Of a DNA stretch of 27,500 nt, positions 1 through 23,846 are shown piece after piece. The translations under genes were made by a program, and so were the position numbers. The stretch is from Sphaeroforma sirkka. Lineage: Eukaryota; Opisthokonta; Ichthyosporea; Ichthyophonida. The stretch lies in the NCBI GenBank assembly GCA_001586965.3, contig LUCW03001417.1:32501-60000 (forward strand), in the 5' to 3' direction. Each line of letters opens with the position of its first letter. Position 1 is the first letter of the stretch. Below the pieces are notes generated by a model. It saw only the letters and a program-made list of their open reading frames with translations, did no database searches and was not told the DNA's origin.

Positions 1-2461
1 ACCTTAAGCAGCACGTCTCTTGTGAGCATGAGGGGTGCGAGTTTTCTGCTGCCAAGAAGGTGGTAGTAGTACATCGGGAAACGGTACACGGTAAGGAGAG
101 CGGCCCACCGTCGGTAGCCGTACCGTCGTTGGACACCCCGGAGGAGATTGAGGCCTGGAGGGAGGCGCGCAGACGCAATTGGCAGACGAAGATTGGTAGT
201 AAACGCAAGTTAGAGCAAGGTGAGGGCTTATTTGTTGTGCATGTATGTGGTGGGGTGTCAAAAGCTGTGTGTGTGATGTTCTTGTACCTGTGTACTTGGT
301 TGTAGGCTATACGAGGAGGGTCTCTGTTATTCCTGTGTTTTATTTTACGCTTACATGACACTTTCTCTTGAGTGGTATGTTGTGATGTTGTACTTGATTG
401 TAGGCTATCTGAGTAGGGTGTCTGCTATTCATGTATTACAGACTACGCTTATATTACTTCTGATCTCGAGTGGTGTGTTGTGATATGATATTCCGTATCG
501 ATGTATTGGCATATCAGAATGTCTGAGTTACGTGCTTACTATACATTTAGCTTTGCACGTGCATAGCATGTCTAGTTTCGGATCTGTGCGTATGATGTTA
601 TTGAATCTCCCTCCCCTACAAGCCCAGTGATCCTGGTTATGTGTTTGATTGGGCATGTTTTCGTTGAATTACGAGGTAGTGTCATTTTATATATAAATAT
701 GTATAAATATATGTATACATGTATACATATATATATATATATATATAACAAGGTTAGTTAACATGGTATTCTCTCCTCGACTCCACAGATACGAGCGCGT
801 CATCAAAACGCCAAAACGTTAACGGGAACGCCCTCGCCGCTCTTTCAGGCTATGCAAGTGGTAGTGATTCCAATGAGGTACGCGTATGCTCTCATATAGG
901 GCGATAGGCACTACCAGTGTGGCATATTACCGTACCAAATACCTGTCCTCATATGGGAAGACAGGGTTTTTACGGATTACTTGGGGCCATTGCTATAGAG
1001 CTGCAACTGGTTACCTAGTTCTATCCGTGTATTAGATGTGTGTGCAGTGTCACGGTGGTCGCATACGCCTGCTGGTGTTGGTTCGTATTGGAATGTGTCT
1101 TGTGTGTGGCAGAATTAGTGTCAGTGACTACACTATGCTCTCAGCTACCATCACATCTCTCGAGGCGGTCGTACTTTCGTGTCGCGGCAAATCTATCTCT
1201 ACACTGTTTGTGGAAAGTACATGTGTTGTCATATAGTGTGCGCTGTTTGTGTTAAGTACAGGTGTTGGCATATAGTGTGTGCTGTTTGTGTTAAGTACAT
1301 GTGTTGGCATATAGTGTGTGTCAATGTGTATGTGGATTTATGTACGTGGCAACGCAAATGTGTGTCATGCTGAATATGTTTCAGCAAGTGCGTGTCTGTA
1401 CTGTGTGTAGCAACGCAAATGTGTATTCCTATTCCTATACCCGGCGACGATTTCTACCCTGAACTCATTTGGGTTTCCTTGTATTATATGAACAGGAGAA
1501 GAAAGCCAAGGATGATAAGAAGAAGCGTGTGTGCAAGTACTTCAACGGCAAACGAGGATGCAACAAAGGGGACAAGTGTCCCCTACTACACCAGGCATGT
1601 TTAGAATACTTGTCATATATGAGCGTCAAACATCTGTCCTGATATAGCTCTAGTGTACCGAAAATCTCTCAATAAGTTCATGTAAGCCTCAACCTACATA
1701 CCAAACAAGCCCCCATCCGCACGCTCGCTAAACCGCAAATAGATTTAGGGTTTCAGGATATAAAACCCTTAAACCCGCCATTGTACTTCGTAGGCAAAGT
1801 ACTAGATTGACTGGTTCGATTGGCTTTTGCCTTAGGGTGGGACCTTCCTTCGTCTCTGAACACTCTCGGCACTCGGCTGCTTTGTTCTTCCCACTCCATA
1901 GTATGACCATCGTCATCGTATCATTGTCTTAGGCTTAGGCTGAGCCCACATACACACAATCCCTTTCTATTCCTATTTGCGATAGTTATACACATGCTCC
2001 TGCTGGTATATATATATGTGTGTGTGTGTAGGTCGCGCATACATGCACGTGGGGAACGATCACTTTACTATGCAAAGCATGCGTATATTATATCCTGCGT
2101 CACTTCTTCATCATGAACCCACACAGAAGAACAAAAAAGCCGTACTTATAAGAAAAGATCACTTTTTGGCGCGAATACACACGCACACTCCTTTTTAATT
2201 AATACAGGCCAAAAAGGACGTGCTAACACACGCATACACTCCTTTTTAATAGATACAGGCCAAAATAACGTGCTAACACACGCATACGCTCTTTTTAAAT
2301 ATACACAGGCCAGAAAGAACAAGCCTGGGCAAAAGAATAAGGTCGTTATCAAAGGCTCGCTCTTCGAACGTCTGGGCGGAGTGGTAGGGCCACAGCAGCA
2401 GCAGTACACCGAACTCATCCAGTGCATCCGACACATTGTTACCAACGGGTTTCTGCAGTAG
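1..2461 (+). CDS. NUFIP1: NUFIP1-like protein, 3' part of gene (4 exons, 5' end outside window)
   Basis: Exons 1-219 (first full codon at 3), 789-877, 1496-1594 and 2309-2461 join in frame to 185 residues ending in TAG at 2459-2461. In order: a C2H2 finger (C7-x4-C12-x11-H24-x4-H29), the NUFIP signature SLDTPEEIEAWREARRRNW at residues 42-60, a short LAALSGYASGSDS segment like the one after this domain in NUFIP1, a perfect C-x8-C-x5-C-x3-H finger (C115, C124, C130, H134), and a C-terminal helix ending IRHIVTNGFLQ. NUFIP1 family proteins help assemble box C/D snoRNPs together with SNU13 and the R2TP machinery, and bind RNA in the nucleus. The C-terminal CCCH finger plus helix is, as I recall, the layout of plant and protist members rather than the animal protein. 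Introns 1 and 2 are GT-AG; intron 3 appears to be GC-AG. The start codon and N-terminus are upstream of the window. The identity is strong; the exact donor of exon 3 is the weakest point. Confidence 0.85.
280..490. repeat. Tandem duplication (~110 bp x2) in NUFIP1 intron 1
   Basis: Two diverged copies share TTGTAGGCTAT, AGGGT-TCTG, TATTCxTGT, ACGCTTA and CGAGTGGT-TGTTGTGAT in the same order. They lie within the first intron and do not include an exon edge. Confidence 0.7.
1200..1325. repeat. Minisatellite, ~44 bp unit x~3, NUFIP1 intron 2
   Basis: The unit holds GTGTTGGCATATAGTGTGTG, CTGTTTGTG and TTAAGTACA and is repeated about three times. A shorter echo, GCAACGCAAATGTGT, occurs twice near 1350 and 1411. 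Confidence 0.75.
1595..2308 (+). other. Probable GC-AG intron 3 of the NUFIP1-like gene
   Basis: Exon 3 ends CACCAG at 1594 and is followed by GCATGT, with no GT at a position that keeps frame. Using GC at 1595-1596 gives a phase-0 end that matches the phase-0 acceptor CAG at 2306-2308 and places the CCCH finger directly before the conserved C-terminal helix. The GT at 1599-1600 would give phase 1 and break the downstream frame. Confidence 0.6.
2173..2322 (+). repeat. Three tandem copies of a 3' splice acceptor (~50 bp unit)
   Basis: A ~50 bp unit occurs three times: an ACACACGCATACACT-like start, then CTTTTTAAT, then an acceptor (TACAG or CACAG) followed by GCCARAA. The last copy is the working acceptor of the final NUFIP1 exon (AG at 2307-2308). 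Units 2 and 3 also carry GCTAACA, a good branch-point match, about 35 nt before the AG. The two upstream AGs at about 2207 and 2259 are decoys. Confidence 0.8.
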
Positions 2462-2466
2462 ACCCT

Positions 2467-2509
<43 letters not shown>

Positions 2510-2629
2510 ATATAGCCGAGGGAGAGTTAGCTGCCACGGTTGAGTATATGTATCTATCCAAGGACATTACAGCTGAACAAACATCAGGCAAATTAGCCTG
2601 CACAGTCTGTCAGAGGATGCGAACTGAGC

Positions 2630-2935
2630 ATGTCAGAGAGCCTAATGAATGCCAGATAGCCTGCTATAGGCTACTCGTATATATACAGAGAATGCTAGAT
2701 AGTCTACTTTAGGCTACCTGAATATATACAGAGGATGCTAGATAGCTTACTAGGCTACTCGTGTGTATACAGAGAATGCTAGATAGGCTACTTTAGGCTA
2801 CTTTAGGCTACTCGTATATATACAGAGGATTGCTAGATAGCCTACTTTAAACTACTCTTGTGTGGATGTAGGGGATGCTAGATAGCCTACTGTAGGCTAC
2901 TAGTATGTTTACAGAGGATGCAACTCATAGACGTC
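2630..2935. repeat. Minisatellite with palindromic core, ~52-60 bp unit x~5
   Basis: Each unit contains GATGCTAGATAGCCTACT, TTAGGCTACTCGTATA and TATACAGAG. The core is an inverted repeat: in the last unit TAGCCTAC (2883-2890) and GTAGGCTA (2892-2899) form a perfect 8-bp stem around one base. Other units keep the same dyad with small changes, so the array is a row of short hairpins just after the NUFIP1 stop. Confidence 0.85.
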
Positions 2936-3056
2936 ATCAGTGCGGCGTGTCTGAAAGGACAAACACTTACCAATCGCACCTCAACAGCACACTCTGTTTC
3001 TCAATGGGGCGCCATCAGGCTGTGTGCGTGGACAGCCAGTCGGTCCTGATCTGGCT

Positions 3057-3300
3057 GGAAACCGGTGCGATTTGATTTTTAGGTTATAAATGATATTCAC
3101 GTTGAGTTTGTCTCAGCGTGGGTGGGGCGAATGAATCCTGAGCTGAGTGTAAGGTTGTAGCCGGGTGTGCTTGGCGGGTCCCTGACGAAACCATATACGG
3201 TTTGATTTCCAAGCTATAAATAGATCTTGGAGTTCAGTGGGTTTTGGCGTGGGTGAGCTGAACTGAAAGGGTGTAGGTAGGTAAGTGTGCCGGGCGACAA
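3057..3300. repeat. Diverged tandem duplication, ~125 bp x2
   Basis: Both halves follow the order GAAACC, TTTGATTT, TATAAAT, GTTxAGT, GCGTGGGTG, CTGA, GGTTGTAG or GGTGTAGG, GTGTGC and GGCG. The similarity is clear by eye but not high, so this is an old duplication. No coding function is evident. Confidence 0.55.
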
Positions 3301-3894
3301 TGCGCTTGTGCTGGGAAAGGCACTACATCAACAGAAGACCACAGTCGAAGGCCCAGTGTTTTGTGGTTTGGGAGGGGGGAAACAAACGGGACCTTTTTGG
3401 CCTGACTGTGACCCGGCGACACGGGTGCTGCTGTTGGATCTAAACTAAACTTCGTTTTATGCATTTGAGTTGAGCTGCCTCAGTCTAAGCCATACGTACA
3501 AATGCATGCATACCTATACACATGCATAGTTATACATATACTCAGGTGAAACCTAGGGCACTACTGTTGCTATAGCGCTGAAGCCAGGTATCCTACAGGT
3601 ACACTAGGCCGAGAGAATGGATCCTGAAGACACACTGAGGTAAGACCGTATGATAGACTAGTGCCGAAACACTTGGCACTATACGCACTGGTAGATTGGA
3701 TGGACTACGCACAAATTTAATAACCAGTTAAACGATGTGGATGTAGTGCATATAGCCTACCCACACATCTGGGGTGATCCACGCGTATCTTTCACCGGGC
3801 TATGAGCATCGGTATTTGAGCATCATGTATGTCTTATTAAATTCAGCTTAAGCACCTATATCATATTCTCAGTCATAAATAACGGTGCAGAGCC

Positions 3895-3952
3895 GCCGAT
3901 AGTAATGTATATAGATTCGAGTGGCCGATAGTAATGTATATAGATTCGAGTG
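3895..3952. repeat. Perfect 29-bp direct repeat x2
   Basis: Two identical adjacent 29-bp copies begin GCCGATAGTAATG and end GATTCGAGTG, followed by the first six bases of a third copy. The lack of any difference suggests a recent duplication. Confidence 0.9.
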
Positions 3953-4216
3953 GCCGATTGCTTCTAGCCTGATTTCAAAATAAAAATCAAGATACAAATG
4001 AGCAGAACAACTTCTCGTGATAAAACATATATCTTCATACATAGTAAAAGAGACGTATGTACATGATACAAATACACGTATACGTTTTCATGTGTTCAAA
4101 CGTGTTATAGTGTTATAACTTCTAACCTCCAAAACCCGTCGCCGTCAACTTCAAAATAGCCTTTAATAATTGCCTGAATATTACTAGGACACGTGCACGA
4201 TAGCCTCCCCGCCACT

Positions 4217-4384
4217 AGTTACCATGACAACCGCCCAGCGTCGTCATGGCGCAAAAATGATTGCCACAGTATCACGCGTCCGTGTAACTACTAAAAACCC
4301 CTTGTTGTAAGCGTTAACATGACAACAGCCCAGCGTCATAATGTCCCACAGTACCACCCGCACGTGTAACTATGGCAACCCTCT
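4217..4384. repeat. Tandem duplication (~97 bp) carrying X-box-like motifs
   Basis: ACCATGACAACCGCCCAGCG (from 4221) and AACATGACAACAGCCCAGCG (from about 4317) head two related units that continue through CACAGTA and CGTGTAACTA. Three RFX X-box-like sites fall here: GTTACCATGACAAC at 4218-4231 (one mismatch to the RFX consensus), GTTAACATGACAAC near 4314 and GTAACTATGGCAAC near 4368. No promoter is adjacent, so function is doubtful. Confidence 0.6.
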
Positions 4385-4613
4385 CATCATGCGTGTAATT
4401 CGCTCAGAAAGAACACCGTAACGATGATATGCCGTATTATTGGCCAGATCATACTACAGAGTGGATTTCCTTTTTGTCTATTTATATAACCCTTCCACAA
4501 CATCTCGGGTACGTTTTTCAAAGTCACTAATACGTTTTCTCCATCCCTGACGCACTCGTACGGCCACCCTTTGCGCTTGCGTGACCGTTTTAATTCGTTT
4601 TTCTTGTCCGTTT

Positions 4614-17763
<13,150 letters not shown>

Positions 17764-18149
17764 GATTGTATACTATACAATACAGGCACGTTCAATATAT
17801 AATCCTAGTACATAAAAAGGCGTATGTGTGCGCTGGTCTATGTACGTAAGCGCAACGTAGTGCGAGTGTGCGGGTATATGCAGCTCAGCCGCCCTCTAGT
17901 ACATAGTACTATCGATGTGTCATTGTCGGTTGACCATGACTCATTGTGATTTCGTTTGCATCCTTTCCTTCCTTTGTTATCGTGTTATGCAAAAATGCGA
18001 TATAGGTCGTGTTTTCATTGGTCCACTTTTAGACCCAATTCGTTTTCGGGTCTAACTAATTTGGCGTCATGTGTCATTCTTTTGTTTCTCATGTCAGGCG
18101 GAGATGCCGGCAATGGTAATATCGTTTCAATTGATTTTTTGGCCTAAAA

Positions 18150-18174
18150 ACATTTAGGTCTCAAACCTAAATGT
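18150..18174. repeat. Inverted repeat, 10-bp perfect stem, 5-base loop
   Basis: ACATTTAGGT and ACCTAAATGT flank CTCAA. It lies downstream of the MYND gene stop and about 390 bp upstream of the sortilin ATG; a role as RNA 3' structure or DNA site is possible but unproven. Confidence 0.85.
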
Positions 18175-18474
18175 GGCGTTACTCAAAGAGGGCCAGATGA
18201 CCCGATATATCCGACATTTTTGGAAAACAATTTCGATCAAACGGTGAAATATTGTATTTTTACAGAATATAAAGACGTCGTTGTGTTTATTTTTGCATTT
18301 GGACTATTTAATTCAGTCGCATTGAATGGGTAGTTCTCGAATCTCGAGAGTCGAGAGCAAGAGATCGACAAGCGAGCATGACTCATCCAAAATTTGGCCT
18401 GAATTCAGACTTTACAAAAAATAGACCGTTCTATAGCCTCCTATATCAAACAATATATTCATAATGGGATTGCA

Positions 18475-18494
18475 GTGCACCGTGAACGGTGCAC
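18475..18494. repeat. 20-bp near-perfect palindrome
   Basis: GTGCACCGT and ACGGTGCAC form a perfect 9-bp dyad around GA. It contains two GTGCAC hexamers, themselves palindromic. It could be a dimeric transcription-factor site; I do not recognise the factor. Confidence 0.85.
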
Positions 18495-18662
18495 CACAAT
18501 GACCACATCCATGTTCGAACAATTGTCGTTTCGCATAACTTAAAGAGTGCTGTACGAGTACGACCAGGCCTGGAACCCTGTGTCACTGTGTGTCTTCATG
18601 ATCGGCCAGTTCATATTTAGGTCTTAAAAAATGTCTTAAAAAAACAGATGCATCTGACAACT

Positions 18663-19783
18663 TCACGCATTAGATACTGACAGTGCATTGATGGCCTGTA
18701 CAAGACCCAATTCCAGTGGGTCGTCATAGTAGCCTACCAGCTGGAAGTCCAAGCGATTCACCACTATTTTCAGAACAAGGTGCTTCACACCGCAACCCTT
18801 GAGATGCACAGATAGCATACAATAGACAAAAACGTGGCTGTCAAGCGTGTTTCTTGTCAAGCATACTTCATCAGCAATTGCTGGGCATATATCGCACATT
18901 TCTTGTAGAGTGATAGTCAGGTATATGTCTTTTAGAACCAGTTTCCTTTTAGCCGTAGGATGGTATTGACATGAGAGCGAGGCACCACACGACTCGGCTG
19001 TCTGAACGTCTTGTAGGATCACAAGCACCAATCTGTTGACCTCAGTCGAATGTAAATGTAGGAATATGTATTATGTAGTGAAGAATATAACAATGCAAAG
19101 TCATACTATGGCTACAGACTGTGCATGTTTCACCCGGATTTCAAGAGTTCGTTTTCAGAGCCTTTGCTGCATAGTAGTGCCACATATTGATGCTAAAGGC
19201 CTCGAGTGTATTCTGCTATCAACCAGGCATTTTTCATGTCTTCATATAATACTGATCCTGTACCTATGAACTTTGTATTCTTGTATTGTTCTTACGGTAT
19301 TCACTAACCTCAAAAGTTGTCCAGCTGCAGTGCTGCGCAAATGCTCGCTGTCCCTGTGCAGATTGGTCCAGTGTGCGTCAGCAGCTATTTCAGCAGAGGC
19401 TAGACTTTGTTTTTTGCACATAAGCTACATGATTCAACATATCGAATGTTTTTTATAGACCATCAACGGCAAGTAGTTAGTATAGTATATGTTACTTGTG
19501 TTTAGTTGGCAATAGATACTAGCCTAACTGTAAATTCTCAACTGTCTTGACAAAACGATACAGCCGCAACCTACGAAACAGCAAAATACTATCGACTGTG
19601 AATTTTAGACTAAATTTTCTAGTATTTCGTATAAATCCAAGTATATCGAACCTTGTGCACGTTCCAGTCCTTCTGTTGGCAAGCCTGGGAGCAATAATTG
19701 GCGAATTGGCACTGGCTACAGATAAATACATCATCGATCAAGGCACAGCAGTAAAGACACGGTATGGAATCATGTTGAGACAT
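18663..19783 (-). CDS. MYND zinc-finger protein, 205 aa (3 exons)
   Basis: Exons 19652-19783, 19309-19424 and 18663-19032 join in frame to TGA at 18663-18665. The MYND finger is at the N-terminus: C9-x2-C12-x9-C22-x2-C25-x5-C31-x3-C35-x7-H43-x3-C47, with YCSQACQQKDW matching the family's usual YCSxxCQxxDWxxHK. The first intron splits the finger between K44 and L45, and the second exon supplies the last ligand (LMC). This agreement between motif and splicing supports the model. MYND fingers bind proline-rich peptides. The rest (residues 48-205) has ICPA and several Cys but no domain I recognise. The first donor (AAG|GTTCGA) is weak; acceptors TAG and CAG and donor GAG|GTTAGT are fine. The ATG at 19781-19783 is chosen as the first in frame; an acceptor-like CTACAG lies just upstream, so a further 5' exon is possible. 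Confidence 0.75.
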
Positions 19784-21504
19784 AACTGTAGCAATCACAA
19801 CAAACAACTAGACTACAATTTTATGTATAGTATGAAGTAGAACCTTCAAGTAATAGTGTAATACCTGTTTTATTCGATATTTATGAGTAATTATAGCAGA
19901 ATCCGTTTTGCAGCAGACGAAACAGCCGCATACGAAACAGAAATTTACATTTCGCTGCATAGCCTTCTAAATGAGACAGCTTTTGCATTGAAACGAAATT
20001 TGTCGTCCTGCGATAAAATGAAACTTTGACGGCGTTTTATCTTCTGACTATATACCATTTCGCTGTTGTGTTAAATGTGACATTTGCAAGCTGTGACGTG
20101 TTGTAGACTAGACAAGCGCTACCTCTGCTACCGGCAGGGTAGACTGCTCTATATATGCTGATCACAGCAGCGTATTGCATCCAGATAATACATGCTGGCC
20201 TAAACAGAAGAGCTGTGTTGTTAGTGATTCCTACAATTAAAAGTTCTGTCTGTTTCTGGTCACTTGGGCTAACTTTGAGACTTTTACTGGTAGGATGAAC
20301 AAATACAAACTGGAACTGTCAGGCTTTGTGTCCACTTTAAAAGACATGCCCTGTCACCATTGGCGTTTACTTCCTGTCCTCGTCGAGTAATTAAGTCGTA
20401 TTCAACCAGCGTAGTCACTGCCCAAACCATATTGCTGGTCGACAGTCCTAGTGAGACACAAGTGATACAGCGTACAGGTCTTTTGTATGACAAGCATATA
20501 AGCTCTAACCCCAATTAATTCGCACCACAAGCGTAGCACCAGCTCATGACTTATAATTAGCAGATGCCAAGATAGATTTGAAACGAAAGGATTGAGTCAT
20601 ATTATTACGGATACGCTAACTGAAAGTATGCAGTACGTGTGAGAGATACAGAGACACCTTGCACTACTGTCCTTTATGAATTCTCTGAATGTAGATTAAA
20701 GGTGGCGTGGCTCTGACGTTATTGGACGCCAGATGTCATTCTCAAATGTGTCTACAACATACGTATGTTGCCGTGTGTATGCACCAGCTGATCGCCAATA
20801 CGTCTAACCTTCACTTGTGTCACTGTGTGCATGCCTTAAGTTGTATCACTCTTCCATCTTTTTCCGAAGAAAAAATATTTGGATTTTCCTTTTTGTTTCC
20901 GAAAAAATGGAAAATCCCCAAATTTATATAAAAAATGATTCGACAATCCCTCAAGTATTTCATTTTTCTTCGTATATTTATACCCAAAAAAAAAGGTGCA
21001 CATGATGCATCGCTACTTTCATTCCGTTTACGTTATAACGTATACAAATCGATACAATTTATGTTAGTTACACGTTAGTTTTTATTCGGTCTTATTTAAT
21101 TTATATGGGTGCAATATTTGGGCTCTTCGATGTGAGATATGGTATCTATTTCTAGTTCCCTCTATAGCCCTATTGTCTCTAGGTAGGTTAGACCCTTTCT
21201 GCCCCGCTTATACGTTACAACGCATAAAACATCAAAACGATATATGTACGTGTATACTAAACGTATATTCTGAAAGGTTAAATGCATCGCAACGTGAATC
21301 CGTGCAGTGCTTTTTTTTTAGTGCACAGAGCTCATTTTAAATCATCGATCATTAGAGCGAACACATTGACAGCCTGGAAGCCAAACGCAGCCAGCGTACT
21401 TGCACGTTGATATCAGGATATAACACACACGCGACACTGTAGTATCCTGAACATTACACTATAGTCTATTATCTATCTGTATATGTTACACACAATACGC
21501 GAGG
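19784..21504. other. Spacer between divergent MYND and SAPS-like genes
   Basis: The 1.7 kb between two divergent starts should hold both promoters. An open frame of 76 codons on the minus strand at 20284-20514 has no domain I recognise. A hairpin sits at 20877-20923. ACGTTATAACG and ACGTTACAACGCATAAAAC recur near 21030 and 21210. No other gene is supported. Confidence 0.55.
20877..20923. repeat. Hairpin: 13-bp stem with two-base bulge
   Basis: ATTTGGATTTTCC pairs with GGAAAATCCCCAAAT across a loop of about 19 bases. The surroundings are A/T-rich with TTTCCGAA repeated on both sides, so it may be the end of a small inverted-repeat element. Confidence 0.65.
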
Positions 21505-22614
21505 ATGAATACGGCAGCGATAGACGCTGACGATAAGGTGGTCGACATTGACTCAGACGATGAGCTTGACAGTATGAACGACAGTGCATCTGTACTGAGT
21601 GGTGTTTCTGCATTGTCCATAGACAGCAGCGATGAGGACAAAAGCGTATGTCTATCGTTTTGAATGTGAATGTGTCACACTCTGCTTATATACACAAGAA
21701 CTTGGATAGTACGTACCGTGAAACTACTATATCGGTCATGCTAGTGTTTTGCTATGCTTTTAATACACTGTTCATAGATAACAGCGATGAGAATGCAGCT
21801 ACTATTACTGTTATGTTGTTGGTGTTTCGCTATGCTTTCAAACACATATACACTGTTCATAGATATCATCGACTACAATCCATGTACTAATATTGTTATT
21901 TTGTTTTTTGCCTTTGCTTTCAAATGCATAAGCACTATTTATAGATGACCACATCCGTCTCATCGATTAGAAAGCATCTTCTATAATTGTTATGTGCAGT
22001 GATGAGAGTGCATCCAATATTATTTCATGTTCTTGGTGTTTTGCTATGCTTTTAAATGCGTGTGCACTGTTCATATAAATCAGTGGTGTATATAAGCTCA
22101 TGTGTCGTTACACTGAGTGTTACACTTCGCATCTATACACACACAAAATTCTATGGCATATGGCGTATGTCTCACTTTTATTAGTTTGGCGTACTTCTAA
22201 AGACCCTGATAGAATGTACGGTTTGTAATGTGTATGCCTATCGCCTGCTCCTTCTGCTATATCCGTAACTGTATTCACGTCCACACGTAATATTTAACAA
22301 GGGGCAAGACACCAACGTGTGGCCGCTCACGCAACACACTTTACAGTTACTAAAATGATATTATAATGTACGTACACTAACGTTTGCAACTAAGATTCAT
22401 ACGAGAATAAGCATGCTTATGTGCATCTGTTACCCATCGGAAGGTAACTGAGACGTAGAACCACTTGTGCACTAATGTTGGCGTGTCTGTCTGTGCGCAT
22501 ACGTATTTGTTGAGATATTAATCAAATAGGTCGTTTGTGATATTTTAGCTGCTGTAATAATTCTATATACGTATGTATGTTAGAAAATGTATACACATAC
22601 ATGAACTTACCCAA

Positions 22615-22679
<65 letters not shown>

Positions 22680-22705
22680 TGTGTATATATATGTGTGTGT
22701 GTGCG

Positions 22706-22736
<31 letters not shown>

Positions 22737-23798
22737 ATGTATGTATGAATATGTATGCATGTTTAAGTATATATATGTATATATATGTATATATATATAT
22801 ATATGTATATGCGTGTCTGCGTCTGTTTGTGTGTGTGTGTTTGTGTGTGTGCTGGTTTATGTGCTCTGTGTGTGTGTGTGTGTTGTGTGTATATGTATAC
22901 ATGAATAGTAGTTTCGAATGTACGTACATGAACTTTGAACATATATATGCATTGAGGCTTGTACATTGTTCTTCTTGCGATGTGTACCAGTACGTTTTAG
23001 ACTGACTTTGCTGCTAGTTTGTGCAATAACTGTCCTGGCCAATTTATCTCTCGTAATAGAAACACACGCCACTAAGAATGCATACAATGAGTTTCTTGCC
23101 TGATATATAGGTATATTTTATTTATAAATACATGTGTGTGTGTGTGTGTTTGCGTGCACGTGTGCGTGTGTGTGTGTGTATATCCCTTTGTAGCGCGTAG
23201 TATAATTACCTTGCTTGAGACGTATCAATTACTTGTACCATAAGTTGATGAATTCACCCGACCTATTTATATGAACCATATAGGGCAAATGTTCATTCAT
23301 TCCCCCTCACTCGAGAGATATTGATCACTTCCAATTGCCGCCCCACTAGTTAGCGCTTTGCATATAAATTTGAATTCCCTATTCGCCCAACTGAACCCTA
23401 AATCCTAAACCCTAAACCCTAAACCCTACGCTTCTTGCCTAACAAAGGAGCCCAAGATCGACTCTCTACTACAGCGACTATTGGATGTGTCAAATCCAGT
23501 GATCACGCCTCAGGTGGTCGAATTCTTGCTACAACCAGGTATACAGGAGTGTGTGTGTGTCTATGTATATGCGATGACAGTTAGTTTGTATGCGGGTATG
23601 GTATCGTGGTGTGTGTGTGTAGTGGTGTGCGTTGGTAGTTGGTATCATGTTACGTTGTTTGATAGAATCTTTCAAGCCATTTTAGACTGGTGATCGCGCG
23701 GGTTTATTGCTGCCTAATTGGTGTTGTATGTCATTTGTGAAAGCGTGGCTTTCCGGTAACACACTTCAAACACACTTTATATATATATGTATGTTTGA

Positions 23799-23846
<48 letters not shown>

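Larger units (their letters stand above)
2462..4613. other. Spacer between convergent NUFIP1-like and sortilin genes
   Basis: The stop codons of the two genes face each other across 2.15 kb. I see no convincing exon on either strand; open frames here are short and have no recognisable domains. The spacer holds a (TA)n/(TG)n tract right after the NUFIP1 stop, a palindromic minisatellite, and three sets of short duplications listed separately. The 3' UTRs of both genes must lie here, but I could not place a convincing poly(A) signal for either. Confidence 0.7.
17764..18662. other. Spacer between sortilin start and MYND gene stop
   Basis: Both genes run leftwards, so this 0.9 kb should hold the sortilin promoter and the MYND 3' UTR. 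AATAAA on the minus strand (plus TTTATT at 18286-18291) is a possible poly(A) signal for the MYND gene. Two inverted repeats are listed separately. No further coding exon is convincing. Confidence 0.6.

Noticed and set aside
2630-2935. Possible CRISPR array
   Set aside because: Units are contiguous and diverged without unique spacers, and the DNA is eukaryotic; it is a minisatellite.
20284-20514. Minus-strand 76-codon frame in the spacer upstream of the MYND gene
   Set aside because: No recognisable domain, no convincing splice partners and ordinary length for chance in this window.
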